DNA of 64,000 nucleotides from positions 62,001 to 126,000 of the forward strand of contig CAYGOC010000001.1 in the NCBI GenBank assembly GCA_964351495.1, in the 5' to 3' direction. Each line of letters opens with the position of its first letter. Within the stretch, counting starts at the first letter, position 1. This DNA is from CAYGOC01 sp964351495. GTDB lineage: Bacteria > Chlamydiota > Chlamydiia > Chlamydiales > SM23-39. Below, in pieces: positions 59,270 through 64,000 of this stretch. The position numbers and the translations under genes were made by a program. The notes beneath the pieces were generated by a model that worked only from the letters and a program-made list of their open reading frames with translations, did no database searches and was not told the origin of the DNA.

Positions 59270-62200
59270 TTAAGCAACAGGTGCTGCCGTAGGTTTATGT
59301 ACTATTCCTGAAAAGTCAAAGACAAGCTTTTCTTCGTGCTCTTTGTCTATAAACTTCTTCGTCTTTCTATAACGCTCAAAACCAGTTCCTCCCGGAATCA
59401 TACGACCCATGATTAGGTTTGCTTTGAAGTCAAATAGATAGTCTGTCTCTGAATTACAAGCAGCATTTGTCAACACTCTTGTAGTCTCTACGAAAGAAGC
59501 AGCGGCCACAAAAGAACCCGTCCCTAAAGCAGCTCTTGTAATCCCTAAAAGAACCGGAGTTGCCTGAGCAGGCTTTCCTCCTTCTGATAGGGTTTTTGCA
59601 TTTTGCTCATGAAACTTCTTCTTATCCACATCCTCTCCGTAAAGGAAGGTAGTATCACCTGGATCAGTTACCCTTACCTTTTGGAGCATTTGTCTTACGA
59701 TAATCTCAATGTGCTTATCGTTGATGTCTACCCCTTGCAGTCTGTAAACCTCTTGCACTTGGTTTACAAGATATCTTTGCAATTCTCTCACTCCACAGAT
59801 CTCTAATATTTCTTGTGGAACAACGAGACCTTCTGTTAGTTGCTGTCCTTTCACCACATGATCCCCTTTTTGGACCACTAAGTGCTTGCTTAAAGGAATC
59901 AAGTGCTCTTCTTCCATACCGGAGATTTCATCTTTGATCACCACGATAAGCTTGCTTTTTTGTACTCCTCTAAAGTCGATCACACCATCTAGTTTTGCGA
60001 TCTCTGCGCTATCTTTAGGCTTTCTCGCTTCAAAAAGCTCTGCAACCCTAGGAAGACCTCCCGTAATGTCTTTTGTTTTGATAGCTCCCCTTGGAAGCTT
60101 TGCCAAGATCATTCCTGCTTTTACTTTTTGCTCTTCTTTTACCGCAATAACCGCTCCAGAAGGAATAGCGTAAGTTCCTACCAGATCTTTTTGCTCTTTG
60201 TCCGCATAGATAATAATCTGAGGATGAAGCTCCCCTCTATGCTGTTTTACGATCAGCTCTGTTTGGCCTGTTTGTTTGTTTACTTCCCTTTGAGTAGAGA
60301 TTCCCTCTACTAAATCCTCGTATTTTACAAAACCGGGCTTTTCACAAATAATGGGGCTACTATGCTGCTCCCACTCTCCGATTTTAGTTCCTTTGCTTAC
60401 CAAAGAACCCTCTTCTACCCGAATCTCCGTTCCTAGCTCCAAGTGAAAAGACTGAATTGGCTCAATTGACTTGGTTCGAAGAAGCTTCTTATACTCTTCT
60501 ATCGGCCTTTTCTCATCTCTGACCACATGAAGCATTCCATTTTTGTTTAAAACAAGCCAATTTCCTTCTTCATTTTGTACTACACGGGTATCCATGTAGA
60601 TAACAATCCCCTCTTTCTCTACAACCAATTCCGGTGTAGCAGAAGCAGAAGCAATTCCCCCCGTATGGAAGGTTCTCATTGTAAGCTGCGTTCCCGGTTC
60701 CCCGATAGACTGCGCTGCTATAATTCCAACAGCTTCTCCCATTCCTACAATATTTCCCGTAGCTAGGTTGAGTCCATAACACTTTGCGCAAACGCCTCTT
60801 CTTGTCTCACAAGTAAGAGCAGAGCGGATCTTGATTACCTCAATACCGGCGTCATCAATTTCTTCTGCTTGTTTTGCGGTTAAAATGTCTCCCATCTTAG
60901 CCAAGATCTTTTCACTATCTCCAGGCTGAAATACATCCTCACAGCAAGTTCTTCCAAAAATTCGATCCTTTAAAGAAAGAAGCTCTTCTTGACCTTGCTT
61001 GATCGCTTCTATATCGATTCCATTTAAGGTGCCACAATCCTCTTCTGTTACGATAACATCCTGAGAAACGTCTACAAGCCTTCTTGTCAAATATCCTGAG
61101 TCTGCTGTTTTTAACGCCGTATCGGCAAGACCTTTTCTCGCTCCGTGCGTAGAGATAAAGAACTCTAAAACGGTAAGACCTTCTCTAAAGTTAGACAGAA
61201 TCGCAGACTCCAAGATCTCTCCGGAAGGTTTCGCCATAAGACCCCTTAGAGCTCCTAGCTGTTTTACCTGAGATCTGTTTCCTCTAGCTCCTGAATCTAC
61301 CATCAAATGGATAGGATTAATTACTCCATCTTTAGGCTCCTTCAGCATCTGGAAAAGCTCATCAGAAACTTCTTCTGAAACGTCTGTCCAAATACTAATG
61401 ATTTTGGAATGTCTTTCCCCTTCGGTGATAATTCCATCCTCATACTGCTTTTTAACTTTCTCTACTTTTTTCTTAGCTTCTTCCACAATTCTAGCTTTAC
61501 TCTTAGGAACTAAAAGATCCTTAATTCCAATAGAAAGAGCCGCTTTTGTAGCATAGGTAAATCCTAGCTCTTTTAATCTATCTAAAAACTCTACTGTCTT
61601 TTCCAAGCCAACTTTTTTGTTACACTCCGTAACCAGCTCTAAAAGCCTCTTCTTTCTAAGAGCATAGTTTTGAAAGCCCAACTCTTTGGGAACATACGAG
61701 TTAAAAATAACCCTCCCTGGAGTGGTCTCAATAATATTGCCATCTACACGAACTTTAATCTTCTGATGAACAAAAAGACCCCATCCAAGTTGATCTACTC
61801 TCTGTTCTTTTTCTGAAAATTGTAACTGAGAAGCTTGGAGTGCTAAAAGAACCTCTTCCTCAGAAGCAAAAATCTTCACCTTTTTCTCTTCTGCAGATTC
61901 AATAGGATCATGCATCAAATAGAAAAGCCCTACTACCATGTCCAAAGAAGGAACTGCCACCGGTTTTCCGGAAGAAGGTAAAAAGATATTGTCGGTTGCC
62001 ATCATTAAAAGCTTTGCTTCAAGCTGAGCTTCTATAGATAAAGGAATGTGAACCGCCATCTGGTCTCCGTCAAAGTCTGCGTTAAAAGCAGGAGTAACCA
62101 AAGGATGAATCCGTATCGCTTTTCCTTCAATTAAGACCGGCTCAAAAGCTTGTATTCCAAGTCTATGTAAGGTAGGAGCTCGGTTTAATAAAATAGGGTG

Positions 62201-63442
62201 CCCTTTAATGATCTCTTCTAAAACATCCCATACTTCAGGAGCTTGTCTTTGGATCATCTTCTTTGCACTACGAATCGTATACACGTAGTTCAAATCTTTT
62301 AATCTTTTTACAATAAAAGGTTCAAAAAGCTCTAAAGCCATTTGCTTTGGAAGACCACACTGGTTAAACTTAAGATCAGGTCCTACGACAATTACCGATC
62401 TTCCTGAATAGTCTACCCTCTTTCCTAAAAGATTCTGACGGAAGCGACCACTTTTCCCTTTTAACATCTCGGAAAGAGACTTCAAAGGACGGTTTCCGGC
62501 TCCCATAACAGGGTGCCCATGGCGACCATTATCAAAAAGCGCATCCACCGCCTCTTGTAACATCCTCTTTTCATTGCGGATAATTACATCAGGCGTCTTT
62601 AGCTTTAAAATCGACTTTAATCGGTTATTTCTATTGATTACTCTTCTATATAAGTCATTCAAATCAGAAGCAGCAAACCTACCTCCATCTAAAGGAACTA
62701 AAGGACGAAGATCAGGAGGAATAACAGGCACACAGGATAAAACCATGTTATGCGCTTCGTTAGAAGAAGCTGCAAGCCCTTCTACAATTTTTAACCTCTT
62801 AGCAAGCTTTACTCTCGCTTGCATCGACTTCGTTTTGCGCAGCCTCTCCTTTAACTCTAAAACCAGAAGAGAAAGATCCTCTTTTTGTAAAAGCTCTTGG
62901 ATCGCTTCTCCTCCCATTTTTGCTACAAAAGAATCAAAACCCCACTTCTCTTGTGCTTCTCTATACTCGGTATCGTTTAAAAGCTGTTTTTTCTCTAAGT
63001 CTGTATGACCCGGATCTATTACAACATATTCCTCGTAATAGATTACCCTTTCTAAATCGGTCGTAGAAATCCCTAAAACATTCCCGATACGAGAAGGCAT
63101 CGTCTTGAAAAACCAAATGTGAACCACAGGAACCGCTAAATCGATATGCGCCATTCTCTCTCTTCTTACCTTAGAAAGAGTGACCTCTACTCCACACCTG
63201 TCACAAACAATCCCTTTGTGCTTAATTTTCTTGTATTTTCCGCAAGCACATTCCCAATCCCTAGTAGGACCAAAAATCTTCTCACAAAAAAGACCCCCTT
63301 TCTCGGGTTTAAAAGTTCGATAATTAATCGTCTCCGGCTTTTTTATCTCCCCTTTAGACCATTTGTTTCGAATGACATCATCTGAGGCTATCTTGATACT
63401 TAAACTATCAAACTGAGAGTTCTGTTGTAAATCTTCTGACAT
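59270..63442 (-). CDS. rpoC: DNA-directed RNA polymerase subunit beta'
   Basis: 1390 residues. Zinc ligands Cys65, Cys67, Cys80 and Cys83 are near the N-terminus; the catalytic N-A-D-F-D-G-D-Q-M-A holds the three Mg2+-binding Asp residues; a second zinc site (C-x-T-R-x-G-V-C-A-K-C-Y-G) and the trigger-loop region G-E-P-G-T-Q-L-T-M-R-T-F-H-T-G-G follow. Length equals chlamydial RpoC. Lies 21 bases downstream of rpoB and is followed by the split small gene on the opposite strand. Confidence 0.97.
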   Translation of the reverse strand: MSEDLQQNSQFDSLSIKIASDDVIRNKWSKGEIKKPETINYRTFKPEKGGLFCEKIFGPTRDWECACGKYKKIKHKGIVCDRCGVEVTLSKVRRERMAHIDLAVPVVHIWFFKTMPSRIGNVLGISTTDLERVIYYEEYVVIDPGHTDLEKKQLLNDTEYREAQEKWGFDSFVAKMGGEAIQELLQKEDLSLLVLELKERLRKTKSMQARVKLAKRLKIVEGLAASSNEAHNMVLSCVPVIPPDLRPLVPLDGGRFAASDLNDLYRRVINRNNRLKSILKLKTPDVIIRNEKRMLQEAVDALFDNGRHGHPVMGAGNRPLKSLSEMLKGKSGRFRQNLLGKRVDYSGRSVIVVGPDLKFNQCGLPKQMALELFEPFIVKRLKDLNYVYTIRSAKKMIQRQAPEVWDVLEEIIKGHPILLNRAPTLHRLGIQAFEPVLIEGKAIRIHPLVTPAFNADFDGDQMAVHIPLSIEAQLEAKLLMMATDNIFLPSSGKPVAVPSLDMVVGLFYLMHDPIESAEEKKVKIFASEEEVLLALQASQLQFSEKEQRVDQLGWGLFVHQKIKVRVDGNIIETTPGRVIFNSYVPKELGFQNYALRKKRLLELVTECNKKVGLEKTVEFLDRLKELGFTYATKAALSIGIKDLLVPKSKARIVEEAKKKVEKVKKQYEDGIITEGERHSKIISIWTDVSEEVSDELFQMLKEPKDGVINPIHLMVDSGARGNRSQVKQLGALRGLMAKPSGEILESAILSNFREGLTVLEFFISTHGARKGLADTALKTADSGYLTRRLVDVSQDVIVTEEDCGTLNGIDIEAIKQGQEELLSLKDRIFGRTCCEDVFQPGDSEKILAKMGDILTAKQAEEIDDAGIEVIKIRSALTCETRRGVCAKCYGLNLATGNIVGMGEAVGIIAAQSIGEPGTQLTMRTFHTGGIASASATPELVVEKEGIVIYMDTRVVQNEEGNWLVLNKNGMLHVVRDEKRPIEEYKKLLRTKSIEPIQSFHLELGTEIRVEEGSLVSKGTKIGEWEQHSSPIICEKPGFVKYEDLVEGISTQREVNKQTGQTELIVKQHRGELHPQIIIYADKEQKDLVGTYAIPSGAVIAVKEEQKVKAGMILAKLPRGAIKTKDITGGLPRVAELFEARKPKDSAEIAKLDGVIDFRGVQKSKLIVVIKDEISGMEEEHLIPLSKHLVVQKGDHVVKGQQLTEGLVVPQEILEICGVRELQRYLVNQVQEVYRLQGVDINDKHIEIIVRQMLQKVRVTDPGDTTFLYGEDVDKKKFHEQNAKTLSEGGKPAQATPVLLGITRAALGTGSFVAAASFVETTRVLTNAACNSETDYLFDFKANLIMGRMIPGGTGFERYRKTKKFIDKEHEEKLVFDFSGIVHKPTAAPVA

Positions 63443-63463
63443 TATGTTTCCCCTTAAAACTTT

Positions 63464-64000
63464 TTACTCTTCTTCGACACTTCCAAAACAAACAGAAAGC
63501 GCGAGTCCACTCATCTCACTTCTAAGAACGTTAAAAGACTCCGGCATTCCCGGTCTTAAAATATTCTCTCCTTTTACAATAGATTCATAAGCAAATGTTC
63601 TTCCTAATACGTCGTCCGATTTGACAGTAAGCATCTCTTGAAGTAAATGTGCAGCCCCATAAGCTTCTAAAGCCCACACCTCCATCTCTCCAAATCTTTG
63701 TCCCCCCATTTGTGCTTTTCCCCCGAGAGGCTGCTGGGTTACCAAAGAATAAGGACCAATCGCCCTTGCATGTATCTTATCTGCTACCAAATGGCCCAGC
63801 TTCAACATGTAGATGTAGCCGACTACCACCCGGTTATCAAATCTTTCTCCTGTCCTTCCATCATAAAGATAAAACTTCCCATCATCAGAAAGACCATGCT
63901 CTTTCATCATCTCCCAAATGCGATCCTCGGGAAAGCCTTCAAAAACAGGTGTCTTTACAAAAATCCCTGCTTTTTTTGCTGCATACCCTAAGTGGGTTTC
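63464..64000 (-). CDS. rpoB: DNA-directed RNA polymerase subunit beta (C-terminal part)
   Basis: The last 178 residues of rpoB; the rest lies beyond the right edge. The segment E-T-H-L-G-Y-A-A-K-K-A-G-I, V-K-T-P-V-F-E-G, Y-D-G-R-T-G-E-R-F and K-L-x-H-L-V-A-D-K-I-H-A-R-A-I-G-P-Y-S is the standard beta C-terminus that contacts beta'. The I-F-V-K-T-P wording is chlamydia-like. Standard operon partner of rpoC. Confidence 0.96.
   Translation of the reverse strand, partial: ETHLGYAAKKAGIFVKTPVFEGFPEDRIWEMMKEHGLSDDGKFYLYDGRTGERFDNRVVVGYIYMLKLGHLVADKIHARAIGPYSLVTQQPLGGKAQMGGQRFGEMEVWALEAYGAAHLLQEMLTVKSDDVLGRTFAYESIVKGENILRPGMPESFNVLRSEMSGLALSVCFGSVEEE

Overview
The window is a stretch of chromosome from a member of the phylum Chlamydiota, most likely an environmental or amoeba/arthropod-associated lineage outside the Chlamydiaceae (Simkania- or Rhabdochlamydia-like; this assignment is inference). 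The base composition is AT-rich. The order rpoB-rpoC / transaldolase / small exported protein / V-type ATPase (E-DUF2764-A-B-D-I-K) matches the known chlamydial arrangement. Other chlamydia-like traits are a V-type rather than only F-type ATPase, fumC, sucA-sucB, many metabolite importers and numerous lineage-specific membrane or coiled-coil proteins that look like secreted effectors or inclusion-membrane (Inc) proteins. No tRNA, rRNA, insertion sequence, prophage or CRISPR array was found.

Layout. Positions 1-2600 hold the start of an MscS-like channel, an MFS transporter and a small GGQ release-factor-like rescue protein. Positions 2580-8777 hold a two-gene transcription unit of very large coiled-coil proteins of unknown function. 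Positions 8940-19400 are an envelope region: dicarboxylate/amino-acid symporter, LicD-type phosphotransferase, exported alpha/beta hydrolase, an operon of O-antigen-ligase-like protein plus OprB-type porin, outer-membrane beta-barrels, and a lipase/DoxX/epimerase operon. Positions 19505-26520 hold a DUF2490 protein, a FAD monooxygenase, an overlapping nucleosidase / radical-SAM (SPL-like) / SDR operon, a beta-carbonic anhydrase and a sodium:solute symporter. Positions 26570-36000 are accessory-rich: a membrane-anchored endonuclease/exonuclease/phosphatase-fold protein, an EamA transporter, xerC at the end of an operon of two paralogous Inc-like proteins, two further effector-like genes and an adenylate kinase. 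Positions 36177-47245 carry ferredoxin, a DUF1858/IscA fusion, sucAB, alanine symporter, DAHP synthase, a Nudix hydrolase and fumC. Positions 47358-54731 are the V-ATPase operon. Positions 55059-59216 carry a group of tiny exported single-helix proteins, a CT311-like protein, tal and a split small gene. Positions 59270-64000 are rpoC and the end of rpoB.

How the genes fit together. The V-ATPase, whose K subunit keeps residues matching known Na+ ligands, would link ATP to a cation gradient that could drive the AGCS, DAACS and SSS importers in the same window. sucAB and fumC supply part of the TCA cycle. The remaining genes mostly serve the envelope or, by inference, interaction with the host cell.

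The most interesting items are: (i) the membrane-anchored EEP-fold protein at 26570-28315; (ii) the paralogous Inc-like operon that contains xerC, with a strong promoter whose start lies in an inverted repeat; (iii) the family of tiny exported proteins at 55059-56787, one of which is broken in the assembly at a poly-C tract yet joins perfectly in frame; (iv) a split gene at 58822-59216 with a correctly phased A_AAA_AAG slippery heptamer and a Shine-Dalgarno-masking inverted repeat; and (v) an SPL-family radical SAM protein that lacks the catalytic cysteine and is embedded in an overlapping operon. None of these is proven to be a new system from sequence alone.
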